Of a DNA stretch of 64,000 nt, positions 37,275 through 45,281 are shown one piece after another. How positions within the stretch are numbered: position 1 is the stretch's first letter; each line of letters begins with the position of its first letter. Made by a program: the position numbers and the translations under genes. The notes beneath the pieces were generated by a model that searched no databases, was not told the origin of the DNA, and was given only the letters and a program-made list of their open reading frames with translations. The stretch comes from DASUAS01 sp963720765 (GTDB lineage Bacteria; Actinomycetota; Acidimicrobiia; IMCC26256; DASPTH01): contig CAVRGS010000002.1 in assembly GCA_963720765.1 (NCBI GenBank), positions 310,001 through 374,000 of the forward strand. The letters run 5' to 3'.

Positions 37275-37909
37275 ACCAGCCCGTCACCCGGGGCAGGTTC
37301 GTCGTCCTCGAAGGTGGCGACGGCAGCGGGAAGAGCACGCAGGCAGCCCGACTCGCGCAGTGGTTGCGCACCCAGCGCATCACTGTCGTCGAGACCTTCG
37401 AACCCGGTGCCGGTGCGGTCGGCGCAGTGCTGCGCGAGGTGCTGCTGCACGGTCCCGTGCCCGTCACCCCGGTTGCGGAGGCGCTGTTGATGGCGGCCGA
37501 CCGGGCCCAACACGTGACCAGCGAGATCGAGCCCGCGCTCGCGCGCGGTGACTGGGTGGTGTGCGATCGCTACGTGCCGTCGTCGCTCGTCTATCAGGGC
37601 GTCGTGCGCGGACTCGGTGTCGATGTGGTCGACCAGTTGAGCTCGGTCGCCACCGGAGGCCTCACGCCCGATGTGGTGGTGCTCCTCGACGTGTCCGACG
37701 CCGTTGCCGACGCGCGGCTCGATCACGAGAGCCGCGCCGAGGAGAGCGATCGGCTCGAGCGCGAGGGGAGCACGTTCCATGCGTCGGTGCGCGCGGCGTA
37801 CCGCGACCTCGCGCCGTCGCGCGAGTGGATCGTGATCGACGCCGACGGCAACGTGGACGACGTGGCCGAGCACGTCCGCCGCGCCGTGGCGCCACTCCTG
37901 GCAGGATGA
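37271..37909 (+). CDS. tmk: Thymidylate kinase
   Basis: Phosphorylates dTMP to dTDP. The 212-residue protein has the P-loop VLEGGDGSGKSTQAARL, the dTMP-binding DRYVPSSLVYQGVVRGLG (DRx motif at about residue 97) and the LID region LDHESRAEESDRLEREG. GTG 37271 overlaps the MFS stop and begins just before the first strand; the longer frame reads a shadow of the exporter. Its TGA overlaps the ATG of holB. The tmk-holB pair is conserved across many bacteria, linking dTTP supply to the replisome. Confidence 0.95.
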   Translation: MNQPVTRGRFVVLEGGDGSGKSTQAARLAQWLRTQRITVVETFEPGAGAVGAVLREVLLHGPVPVTPVAEALLMAADRAQHVTSEIEPALARGDWVVCDRYVPSSLVYQGVVRGLGVDVVDQLSSVATGGLTPDVVVLLDVSDAVADARLDHESRAEESDRLEREGSTFHASVRAAYRDLAPSREWIVIDADGNVDDVAEHVRRAVAPLLAG

Positions 37910-39036
37910 CGGGCATGGTGGCGACCGACCATTGGGCCCGGATCCCCGGGCAGGAGCGCGCGGTGGTGCAGTTGCAGCGCGCCGCGAGCCGACCGGTGCA
38001 TGCCTACCTCCTCGTCGGTCCCCGGGGCAGCGGAGTCGAGGAAGCCGCCCGCTGCTTCGCCGCTGCGCTGATCACCACCGACACCGACGACCGCTCGTGG
38101 GACCTCGTACTCCGCGGTGTGCATCCCGACGTGGTCGAGATCGACCCGCCCGCCACGCAGATCCGCATCGAGGACGCGCAGGCCGTGGTCGAGGAGGTGT
38201 CGCGCAGCCCGATCGAGGGCGAGCGCAAGGTCGTGATGCTCTTCGACGCCGAACGCCTCCGGCTCAACGAAGCCGCCGCCAACAAGTTGCTCAAGACCCT
38301 CGAGGAGCCGCCACCGCGCGCGGTGATCATCCTCGTCACCTCGGGCGCCGACCAGCTCCTGCCCACCATCCGTTCGCGCTGCCAGCGCGTCGACTTCGCG
38401 TACCTCGGTGCTGACGCGGTGGCCGCCGCACTCGCCGCCGATGGCCTCCCGGCCGAGCGCGCCGACCTCTTGGCGCGACTCGCCGGTGGTCGCATCGATC
38501 GCGCCCGCGCGCTCAACGGTCGGATCGGCCCCGTGCGCGACGCATTCGTCACCGCCGCCGAGTCGATCGACGGCACCGGTGGCGCGGTGGCGACGCAGGC
38601 TGAGCTCGTGCAGGGCGCGTTGCAGACCGCGCTCTCCGGGCTCGAGGAGGCGCAGGCCTCGGAGACCGAGCAGCTCGGTGTCGAGCTCGAAGCCGCGGGG
38701 TACCCGGAACGAACGCGTCGCGCGCAACTCAGACGGCTCGAAGAGCGTCACAAGCGGGCGCACCGCCGGGCACGCATCGATGCGCTCGTCGAAGGCATCA
38801 CTGCGCTCGAGACCGTCTACCGCGACGCGCTCGCAGGTTCGGCCGAGGAGCGGCTGAACACCGATCGCGAGGTGCTGGCCGTGAACGCGCGCGCCGCGTC
38901 GGCCGCGCTCGACGCGTGCCGAGACGCCCGCCAGGCCATCGCCGAGTTCAACCCGAACGAGACCCTGCTCGTCGAGCGCCTCCTCCTCCACCTGCCACCG
39001 GCCGGCCGTGGAGCAGAACGCCTTCGGGGCGGCTGA
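37906..39036 (+). CDS. holB: DNA polymerase III delta' subunit
   Basis: A clamp-loader subunit of 376 residues. The AAA+ N-terminal part has IPGQERAVVQLQRAA, a Walker A remnant GPRGSGVEEAAR that lacks the catalytic Lys (usual for delta', which does not hydrolyse ATP), DAQAVVEEVSRSPIEG, NKLLKTLEEPPPRAVIILVT (sensor 1 region) and the RSRCQRVDF arginine motif SRC. The C-terminal collar helices follow, ending FNPNETLLVERLLLHLP. There is no Cys zinc finger, unlike DnaX. ATG 37906 overlaps the tmk stop. A tRNA-Thr gene follows by 26 bp. Confidence 0.9.
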   Translation: MTGMVATDHWARIPGQERAVVQLQRAASRPVHAYLLVGPRGSGVEEAARCFAAALITTDTDDRSWDLVLRGVHPDVVEIDPPATQIRIEDAQAVVEEVSRSPIEGERKVVMLFDAERLRLNEAAANKLLKTLEEPPPRAVIILVTSGADQLLPTIRSRCQRVDFAYLGADAVAAALAADGLPAERADLLARLAGGRIDRARALNGRIGPVRDAFVTAAESIDGTGGAVATQAELVQGALQTALSGLEEAQASETEQLGVELEAAGYPERTRRAQLRRLEERHKRAHRRARIDALVEGITALETVYRDALAGSAEERLNTDREVLAVNARAASAALDACRDARQAIAEFNPNETLLVERLLLHLPPAGRGAERLRGG

Positions 39037-39047
39037 GGCCCAGCCGA

Positions 39048-39053
39048 TACACT
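39048..39053 (+). promoter_or_regulatory. -10 element TACACT for tRNA-Thr
   Basis: TACACT ends 9 nt before the first base of the mature tRNA; no convincing -35 is visible. Confidence 0.35.
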
Positions 39054-39062
39054 CGCCGCCGC

Positions 39063-39138
39063 GCCGGAGTAGCTCAGACGGCAGAGCAGCTCACTCGTAA
39101 TGAGCAGGCCAAGGGTTCGAGTCCCTTCTCCGGCTCCA
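39063..39138 (+). tRNA. tRNA-Thr (anticodon CGT) with encoded CCA
   Basis: A full cloverleaf: acceptor GCCGGAG (39063-39069) pairs with CTCCGGC (39128-39134); D-arm GCTC...GAGC; anticodon stem GCTCA/TGAGC around loop CTCGTAA with anticodon CGT, decoding ACG; T-arm AAGGG-TTCGAGT-CCCTT; discriminator T then CCA. Length is 76 nt with the CCA, and no intron is needed. Confidence 0.95.
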
Positions 39139-39152
39139 CTCTTACGCCGCAA

Positions 39153-39173
39153 GACCCGGCCGAGTGCCGGGTC
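39153..39173 (+). terminator. Hairpin terminator after tRNA-Thr
   Basis: An 8-bp perfect stem, GACCCGGC with GCCGGGTC, encloses a 5-nt loop 14 nt past the CCA. No T-tract. The remaining bases up to 39361 show no gene. Confidence 0.6.
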
Positions 39174-39361
39174 GTGTCGCGCGTGGCGCCTCGCGTGTCT
39201 TGACGGCTCGCCCCTGTGACCTCCGTGCGATCCGCGCACGTTCACAACGTGCGCGTCACGCAACCACAACGAGCGACTGGAAGCGTGCGAGCGCGCGGGA
39301 CCTCGGTTTCGCGCGACCGGTCGACGATCGTCGGCGGTGACGACTGGCGAGGGGATCTACG

Positions 39362-40216
39362 GTGAGCACGGCGACGCGGTCGAACGGGAAGCAGAATTTT
39401 GACGATCTCTACGTGCAGCCGGATCCCCGGGCGTACTTCCGAGGGCTGGGAGCGCTCGACTACGAAGTCCCACAGCACGGCGAGCGCGTGTTCTCGGCGG
39501 TGTTGGACGCGCTCGATGCCGACCAACCGACCGTGGTCGACCTGTGCAGTTCGTACGGGGTGAACGCGGCGCTCCTGAAGCACGACATCAACCTCGACGA
39601 CCTCTACCGTCGCTACCGCGAACCTGAGTGCGCTCGACTGACTTCTGACGCGCTCGCCGACGCGGACCAGGAGTTCTTCGCATCCTGCCGTTACGACCAG
39701 TCGCCGCGCGTCGTCGGCATCGATGCTGCCGCCCCGGCGGTCGAGTACGCCGTGCGCGCGGGCGTGCTCGACGCGGGCTACTCGGAGAACCTGGAGACGG
39801 CACCGCCATCTGCCGAGCTCGGTGAGCAGCTGGCGGAGGCTGATCTGATCACCGTGACCGGCGGCATCGGCTACATCACCGAGCGCACGTTCGATCACAT
39901 CTTCGAGTCGATCGGCGACGCCGCCAAACCATGGGTTGCGAGCCTGTGCCTGCGCACGGTCCCGTACGCGCCGGTCGCGGACTGCCTGGCGCGGCACGGG
40001 CTCGTCACCGAGCGGCTCCCCGACGTGACGTTCGCGCAGCGCCGCTTCGCCGACGACGCCGAGCGTGAATTCGCGCTCGGCGAGCTCGCGGCGCGAGGCG
40101 TCGATCCCTCCGGGAAGGAAGCAGAAGGCTGGTATCACGTCGATGTCTTCCTGTCGCGACCGAAGGACGACGCCGACGTGGCGATCACCGATCTCCTCGC
40201 CGAAGCCATGGTCTGA
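39362..40216 (+). CDS. Putative class I SAM-dependent methyltransferase
   Basis: A 284-residue soluble protein. A Rossmann methyltransferase core is suggested by VVDLCSSYGVNAALL (motif I position), PRVVGIDAAAPAVEYAVRAG (motif post-I, acidic end) and ADLITVTGGIGYITERTFDH, followed by a strand/helix ending with AKPWVASLCLRTVPYAP. Glycines of motif I are partly replaced (SSYG instead of GxGxG), so cofactor binding should be treated as likely, not certain. GTG 39362 has GAGGGG 7 nt upstream. It stands alone between a tRNA and a strong terminator, convergent with a secreted-protein gene. Substrate unknown. Confidence 0.65.
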   Translation: MSTATRSNGKQNFDDLYVQPDPRAYFRGLGALDYEVPQHGERVFSAVLDALDADQPTVVDLCSSYGVNAALLKHDINLDDLYRRYREPECARLTSDALADADQEFFASCRYDQSPRVVGIDAAAPAVEYAVRAGVLDAGYSENLETAPPSAELGEQLAEADLITVTGGIGYITERTFDHIFESIGDAAKPWVASLCLRTVPYAPVADCLARHGLVTERLPDVTFAQRRFADDAEREFALGELAARGVDPSGKEAEGWYHVDVFLSRPKDDADVAITDLLAEAMV

Positions 40217-40239
40217 CGAGGGTTCGACGCGCTGGTGAC

Positions 40240-40267
40240 ATGAGGACGCGCCTCGGCGCGTCCTCAT
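40240..40267. terminator. Strong bidirectional terminator
   Basis: ATGAGGACGCGCC (40240-40252) pairs perfectly with GGCGCGTCCTCAT (40255-40267), a 13-bp stem with a minimal loop, between two convergent genes ending at 40216 and 40278. Confidence 0.75.
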
Positions 40268-40277
40268 GCGCGAGAAC

Positions 40278-40847
40278 TCAGTGCTGGCAGTTCCACTTCA
40301 GGTTGTCCTCGAGGTGCCCGAGGACGCAGCCCGGCGGAACGGGCGGCAGGGGCTTGTCCGCGGGCCAGCCGCTCGGAACTTCCCACCCGGGCGGGAGGTC
40401 CCCGACGTACAGCACTTGGCCGGGCACCGTCGTCGGTGGGCTCGCCGTCGTCGTCGGTGGGCTCGCCGTCGTGGGCGGGGGGCTGGTCGGCGCCGGGCTC
40501 GGGGCGGTGGCCACGGGAGTGCTCGGGTTCGCAGTCGCAGACCGACTCGCAGGCACGGGTGTCGGCGCCACCGCGGCGCTCGCTCCGCGACGCGATGCGA
40601 CGGTGTCGGTGGGTGAGGTGCCGTCGCCGCCGGAGTGTTCGCCCGTCGGTGGCGATCCCGGGCGATGGATGATGACGTACTCGTCGGCGCGTGCACTCGC
40701 GCTCGTCGACGCCCGGTCTCGGGTCGGAGCTTCGTCGGGCCCGAAACCCAGGAACGGCGAGCCGGTGACCGCCGCCACCGTGATCACTCCGCTCACGGCG
40801 ACACCCACGACTGCGCTCGACCAGGCGAACGCGAGACGGCGTTCCAT
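40278..40847 (-). CDS. Membrane-anchored or secreted Pro/Thr-rich protein
   Basis: A 189-residue protein with an N-terminal signal/anchor (AFAWSSAVVGVAVSGVITVA), a low-complexity middle rich in Ala, Pro, Ser and Thr with SPPTTT-type repeats (bases 40430-40500 are internally repetitive), and a compact C-terminal segment (VGDLPPGWEVPSGWPADKPL then PGCVLGHLEDNLKWNCQH) with two Cys that could form a disulphide. The linker resembles a cell-wall-spanning stalk that displays the C-terminal domain. I know no named family. ATG 40847 precedes the basic cap. The stop lies 10 bp from the bidirectional terminator. Confidence 0.6.
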   Translation of the reverse strand: MERRLAFAWSSAVVGVAVSGVITVAAVTGSPFLGFGPDEAPTRDRASTSASARADEYVIIHRPGSPPTGEHSGGDGTSPTDTVASRRGASAAVAPTPVPASRSATANPSTPVATAPSPAPTSPPPTTASPPTTTASPPTTVPGQVLYVGDLPPGWEVPSGWPADKPLPPVPPGCVLGHLEDNLKWNCQH

Positions 40848-41100
40848 GTCACACCTCGCGCGTGTCGCGCCCGGGCGCGGTCGGGACTGACGAGAGCGGC
40901 GAGCTGGCGCGGAGGTGCATCGTTCCCTTGTTTCGCGGCGCGGTCTGCTGCAGGGGAGACATCGGCAATCGGTGCCGAAGACTTGATCGGGACGGGGCTG
41001 TACGACGAGGGATCGGAACCTCATCGTGAGGACTCGATCCGTTTGTGGGAGTGTCTCGGGCAACGGTGGCGTTCCCAGCGACCACGCGTGGCCATCGTCA

Positions 41101-41140
41101 CGAGCTCACGAGCTCACGAGCTCACGAGCTCACGAGCTCA
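41101..41140 (+). repeat. Five perfect tandem copies of an 8-bp unit
   Basis: CGAGCTCA is repeated five times without a break, with a partial copy on each side. Each unit contains the palindrome GAGCTC. The array lies 25 bp upstream of the nitronate monooxygenase start. The 318 bp between 40847 and 41166 hold this array and a GAGGAGGAGG Shine-Dalgarno but no gene I can support. Confidence 0.9.
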
Positions 41141-41165
41141 CGAAGACAACGAGGAGGAGGTTGCG

Positions 41166-42275
41166 ATGCGTACCCCGCTGTGTGACCAGTTCGGCGTCGA
41201 GTATCCGATCTTCGCCTTCACGCACTGTCGTGACGTCGTGGCTGCGGTCAGCAAGGCCGGGGGGCTCGGGGTGCTCGGCGCCGTGGGCTTCAGCCCCGAG
41301 CAGCTGGAGGTCGAGCTCGACTGGATCGACGAGCACGTCGACGGCAAGCCCTACGGCGTCGACACCGTGATGCCCCAGAAATCGGTCGACGTGCACGGCG
41401 GTGACCCGGCGGAACTGCTCGAACAGATCCGATCGATGATCGACGCCAACCACTGGCGCTACGTCGACGAGCTCATGGAACGCTTCGAGCTGCCGCCCCT
41501 GCCCGAGGGGGAGAAGGCGGGCGGGGTGCTCGGCTGGACCGACGAGGTCGCGCACCGCCAGGTCGAGATCGCGCTGGCGCACCCGATCGCGTTGATCGCG
41601 AACGCGCTCGGATCTCCGCCGAAGGACGTCATCGACCAGGCCCACGCGCACGGGGTGAAGGTCGCAGCGCTCGCGGGCAAGGCGGTGCACGCGCAGCGTC
41701 ACGTCACCAACGGCGTCGACATCGTCGTCGCGCAGGGTTACGAAGCGGGCGGTCACACCGGCGAGATCTCGACCATGGTGCTGGTGCCCGAGGTGGTCGA
41801 CGCGGTCGCGCCCGCACCGGTGCTCGCGGCCGGCGGCATCGGCACCGGACGTCAGATCGCAGCCGCGCTCGCGCTCGGCGCCCAGGGGGTGTGGCTGGGA
41901 TCGCTGTGGCTCACCACCGCCGAGAGCGGCTCGAGTCCGGCAGTGCTCGGGGCGTACCTCGAGGCAACGTCGGCCGACACCGTCCGTTCGCGCTGCTACA
42001 CCGGCAAGCCGGCGCGGATGCTCCGCAACACCTGGACCGATGCGTGGACCGACCCCGACGGCCCGGGCCCCCTCGGCATGCCGCTGCAGAACATCCTCAC
42101 GTCGGAAGCCAATGCCCGGATCGCGCGCTCGGGTCGCAAGGACCTCCAGTTCGCGCCGGTCGGTCAGATCGTCGGGCGGATGAACGAGGTCCACTCCGTG
42201 CGCGACGTCATGTACCAGCTGGTCGAGGAGTACATCGAGACGGTCGACCGCCTCGAGGAGGGCGTTCGTCCCTGA
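41166..42275 (+). CDS. Nitronate monooxygenase-like flavoprotein
   Basis: A 369-residue TIM-barrel FMN enzyme of the nitronate monooxygenase (2-nitropropane dioxygenase) family, which oxidises propionate-3-nitronate and related nitronates; some members are enoyl-reductase-like. Evidence is the N-terminal FGVEYPIFAF start, AVSKAGGLGVLGA, the phosphate-binding GYEAGGHTGEISTMVL (with the catalytic-type His) and LAAGGIGTGRQIAAALALGA, GVWLGSLWL. ATG 41166 has GAGGAGGAGG 7 nt upstream. The frame is open upstream through the tandem repeat, but no similarity starts there. It begins a run of oxidative genes. Confidence 0.85.
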   Translation: MRTPLCDQFGVEYPIFAFTHCRDVVAAVSKAGGLGVLGAVGFSPEQLEVELDWIDEHVDGKPYGVDTVMPQKSVDVHGGDPAELLEQIRSMIDANHWRYVDELMERFELPPLPEGEKAGGVLGWTDEVAHRQVEIALAHPIALIANALGSPPKDVIDQAHAHGVKVAALAGKAVHAQRHVTNGVDIVVAQGYEAGGHTGEISTMVLVPEVVDAVAPAPVLAAGGIGTGRQIAAALALGAQGVWLGSLWLTTAESGSSPAVLGAYLEATSADTVRSRCYTGKPARMLRNTWTDAWTDPDGPGPLGMPLQNILTSEANARIARSGRKDLQFAPVGQIVGRMNEVHSVRDVMYQLVEEYIETVDRLEEGVRP

Positions 42276-42423
42276 GGAGCGCGGGTGGGCCGACCTCTCG
42301 CGCATGGAGGAAGGCCCTACTCGGACGAGTGACCGCACGGCAGGCGACCGTCCAGGTCGTCGCACGCCGGGTGCGCTCGCGCAGGGAGCGTGTCATGCTC
42401 TGGCGAACCTCATGGGGGAAGCG

Positions 42424-43389
42424 ATGGGGATCCGGTACTCGAAGCCGCCAGTCCTGATGCACGACGTCATCGCTGATCTCGCTGCGGTGGTCAGCCTCTT
42501 GGAGTCGCAGGCGCCGTACAACCCGCTCGGGGGTTGGTACAACCCGGGCGCCGACCCGGACGCGCGCACCCGCCCGATGTGGTTTCAGAAGGACTGGGTG
42601 CACGACACGTTCGCGGCCGAGGGTTCCGACCTGTTCCTCCGGCATCCGGCCTACATCGAGGCGGCGAAGCAGTTCTACGACGCCGAGGTGATCGAGCCGA
42701 AGAGCGTGTACGTGAACGTGATGACCTCGATCGCCGACGGTGGCCCGGCCCACACCGACAACCCGCGGTTTCACGGGCGCGATCGCACCAACACGCCCAT
42801 GTGGCTGCTCCGCGCCATGTTGTGGTCCGGGCTGTTCGACGACCACGAGATCATGCAGGCGACCGCGATCTGGTGGATGAACGACGTCGAGGGTGGCGGC
42901 CTCTTCTACTGGCCCCACGGACCCGAGAGCCCGCCCGAGCACCATGTGGGCGCGATGGCCAACACCGCCTTGATCGGCGACAACCACGGGATGTTCCACC
43001 AAGTCGGCCCGATCGGCCCCTTCGAGCAGGGGACTGTTCGCGTCACGCCGCGCGCCGAGCTCGCGCCTGCCGGGGACGAGACGCTCGACTGGATGATCAC
43101 CGACCGCGGAGAACTGGTGCTTCGCGCGCCGCTCGACGCGCTCCGGGTGAGCGTGCTGTGGAAGGCCGACGTCTTCTCGACGATGGCCGAGCGCAACGAA
43201 CGCATGGCGAACACGCTGTCGATGCAGGATGTCGCCGACACGTTCAACGACGACTTCGTCGCCAGGGGCTCGTCGCTTCGGTTCGACGTCGATCGAGTCG
43301 CAGATCCGATGCTGAAGGCCGAGCTCGACGCGATCTACCCCGAGGCGACACCGGTCGATGCGCTCCGGTCCGCCCTGGCGCCTGGCTGA
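42424..43389 (+). CDS. Putative Fe(II)/2-oxoglutarate-type oxygenase
   Basis: A 321-residue soluble protein. A jelly-roll dioxygenase is suggested by the strand VYVNVMTSIADGG followed by AHTDNPRFHGRD, a possible His-x-Asp iron motif, and by GDNHGMFHQVGPIG about 90 residues later, which could supply the distal His, with a basic residue downstream in TVRVTPRAEL for the 2-oxoglutarate. TAIWWMNDVEGGGLFYWPHG is a typical Trp-rich beta face. ATG 42424 has GGGGGAAG upstream; ATG 42412 is possible. I do not recognise an exact family, so the activity is inference from spacing of the metal motif. It follows the nitronate monooxygenase on the same strand. Confidence 0.5.
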   Translation: MGIRYSKPPVLMHDVIADLAAVVSLLESQAPYNPLGGWYNPGADPDARTRPMWFQKDWVHDTFAAEGSDLFLRHPAYIEAAKQFYDAEVIEPKSVYVNVMTSIADGGPAHTDNPRFHGRDRTNTPMWLLRAMLWSGLFDDHEIMQATAIWWMNDVEGGGLFYWPHGPESPPEHHVGAMANTALIGDNHGMFHQVGPIGPFEQGTVRVTPRAELAPAGDETLDWMITDRGELVLRAPLDALRVSVLWKADVFSTMAERNERMANTLSMQDVADTFNDDFVARGSSLRFDVDRVADPMLKAELDAIYPEATPVDALRSALAPG

Positions 43390-43422
43390 GCTCGGGATAC
43401 CAGGTCGTGCTGCCGCGCTCGT

Positions 43423-44658
43423 TCAGGACGCGCGACCGAGGCGAACGGGAAGGGTGTCGAGCCCACGGAGCACGAGCCCGTCGCCGTGCGTCCACCGCAG
43501 GTCGCGACGGTCGACGGCGAGGGTGAGGTTCGGAAAGCGTCGGAGCAGCGCGGTGAACGCGACGCGCGCTTCGAGGCGCGCCAGCGGCGCGCCGAGGCAG
43601 AAGTGGATGCCGTGGCCGAACCCGAGGTGCGCATGCGGTTCCCGGCCGATGTCGAGCACCGTGGGGTCGTCGAACACGCCGGGGTCGTGGTTGGCGGCAC
43701 CGAGGCAGATCAGGACCTGCTCACGAGCCGGGATCTCCACGCCCGCGAGCTCCACGGCTTCGGTCGTGACCCGGAACGTGGCGTGGGGCACCGGCGCGGT
43801 GAACCGGATGAGCTCCTCGATCGCATCCGGCATCCGGCTCGGGTCGTCGCGCAAGATCTGCCACTGATCGGGATGGGCGAGCAGGTCGACGACACCGTTG
43901 CCGATCAGGCTGGTGGTCGTGTCGTGACCGGCGACGATCAGCTGGAACAGGCTGCCGAGCAGCTCTTGTTCGGTGAGTCGGTCGTCGTCATCGCTCGCCG
44001 AGACGAGCACGCCGACGAGATCGTCCTGCTCGGTCTCCCGATGCGTGGCGACGACGTGCCGCAGCGTCGCGACGATCAGGTCGGACGCGGCGACCGCCTC
44101 GGGCGGGGGTGCACCGGTCCACGGTTGGAACAGCGTCCGGAAGGCCTGGCGCAGACGAGGTCGGTCGTCGTCGGGCACACCGAGCAGCTCGCAGATCACC
44201 CCGAACGGCAGCGGGTACGCGAATCCTGCGACCAGATCGACGACCGAGCCGGGTCCTGTCGCGACGAGGTGGTCGAGCAGCTCGTCGGCGATTCGCTCGA
44301 TCGACGGTTCGAGCGCGGCGATTCGTGTCGGCACGAAGGCCCGAGACACCAGCCGACGTAGACGCGTGTGGTCGGGAGGATCGAGGTTCATCATGTGTCG
44401 CGCGAGCGCGGGCCCGGGCAGCCCGGGGTCCACCACGTCGGGATCTTCGTCGAGGGCTGCGACGATGTCCTTCGAGAGCCGGCTGTCCTTGAGCGCACGC
44501 TGTGCTGCTTCGTGACCGAGGACGAGCCATGCGTCGTGACCGTCGGCGAGGCGCACGTGTTGCACCGGGCACCTGGCTCGCATCGACTCGAACAGGGGGT
44601 ACGGATCGTTGCGGGTCGCGTCGTCCCACGCACCCCAGGTGGGGATCGGTTCGGACAT
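43423..44658 (-). CDS. Bacterial class I cytochrome P450
   Basis: A 411-residue soluble haem monooxygenase of the CYP107-like bacterial type. The I-helix oxygen-activation motif AGHDTTTSL, the K-helix EELIRF (ExxR), the PERF-region Arg in the following loop and the haem loop FGHGIHFCLGAPLARLEAR with the Cys ligand are all intact; HMMNLDPPDHTRLRRLVSRA is the typical C-helix. Redox partners (ferredoxin and reductase) are not in the window, although an FAD oxidoreductase is nearby. ATG 44658 is the natural start. It is divergent from a small protein gene across 83 bp. Confidence 0.93.
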   Translation of the reverse strand: MSEPIPTWGAWDDATRNDPYPLFESMRARCPVQHVRLADGHDAWLVLGHEAAQRALKDSRLSKDIVAALDEDPDVVDPGLPGPALARHMMNLDPPDHTRLRRLVSRAFVPTRIAALEPSIERIADELLDHLVATGPGSVVDLVAGFAYPLPFGVICELLGVPDDDRPRLRQAFRTLFQPWTGAPPPEAVAASDLIVATLRHVVATHRETEQDDLVGVLVSASDDDDRLTEQELLGSLFQLIVAGHDTTTSLIGNGVVDLLAHPDQWQILRDDPSRMPDAIEELIRFTAPVPHATFRVTTEAVELAGVEIPAREQVLICLGAANHDPGVFDDPTVLDIGREPHAHLGFGHGIHFCLGAPLARLEARVAFTALLRRFPNLTLAVDRRDLRWTHGDGLVLRGLDTLPVRLGRAS

Positions 44659-44741
44659 CGAGGGTGCTCCTCACGTCGTACACGGCGGCCGCAGGGTGCC
44701 GCGCCCGTAGCATCACACGCGCGACGACGAGGGGGCCTTCC

Positions 44742-45071
44742 ATGAACCAGAACTTCAGTCAGACGATCGCCGTGCGCTGCGGTGACCCGGCGCCGATCAT
44801 CGAGCTGCTCGAGCAGTGGGATCGAGACCAGGCCTCGACCGACATCATGGGATACATGGGCACGCGCCTCCTGGCCGACCGCGAACATCCCGATCAGTAC
44901 CTGATCATCGCCGACTTCGGTGTCGTCGACCCCGACGTGTCGGCGGCCGACGAGGCGAGCCGCAACAACGACCGGCCCGAGACGCAGGCGTGGGCCGCCC
45001 GTCTGCTCGAGCTCGTCGACGGCGCGCCCGGGTACGCCCACTACGACGAGCTCTACCGCACCGACTTCTGA
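44742..45071 (+). CDS. Small soluble protein, possibly a dimeric alpha/beta barrel
   Basis: A 109-residue protein with the alternating strand/helix order of ABM/dimeric ferredoxin-like barrels: FSQTIAVRCGDPAPIIELLE, IMGYMGTRLLADREHPDQYL, IIADFGVV, then a C-terminal helix WAARLLELVDGAPGYAHYDE. Such small proteins act as monooxygenases or cyclases or simply bind small hydrophobic ligands; neither activity can be read from the sequence. It is divergent from the P450, with TAGCAT (44708-44713) as a candidate -10 and GAGGGGG upstream of the ATG. Co-regulation with the P450 is possible from position. Confidence 0.6.
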   Translation: MNQNFSQTIAVRCGDPAPIIELLEQWDRDQASTDIMGYMGTRLLADREHPDQYLIIADFGVVDPDVSAADEASRNNDRPETQAWAARLLELVDGAPGYAHYDELYRTDF

Positions 45072-45238
45072 CGCCCGTCGAGGCCCATCACGCCGTCTCG
45101 GCTGCCGTGGCTGCGCTCGGTCGCGGTCGGCAACGTGTCGTAGGCGACGCTCGCGCTCCCAATGCTGTGCTTCCGTTCTCCATGGGGCACCCGCATCGGG
45201 GTGGTCGCCACGTCGAAGGACGGCGTGCGCGCCCCAGT

Positions 45239-45244
45239 TATCCT
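45239..45244 (+). promoter_or_regulatory. -10 element TATCCT before the FAD oxidoreductase
   Basis: TATCCT, the same hexamer as before nadE, folP and dedA, but 37 nt before the ATG, leaving room for the AGGAG ribosome-binding site. No clear -35. Confidence 0.4.
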
Positions 45245-45281
45245 CGGTCCGGGAGGGCCCGGGCGACAGGAGCGAGTGGCG

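Noticed and set aside
39139..39361. Second tRNA or small RNA after tRNA-Thr
   Set aside because: Only the terminator hairpin is visible; no second cloverleaf or T-arm sequence.
41101..41140. CRISPR-like array
   Set aside because: Units of 8 bp with no spacers and no cas genes; it is a simple tandem repeat.
40635..41165. In-frame N-terminal extension of the nitronate monooxygenase through the tandem repeat
   Set aside because: It lacks similarity, crosses the repeat, and a strong GAGGAGGAGG site marks ATG 41166.
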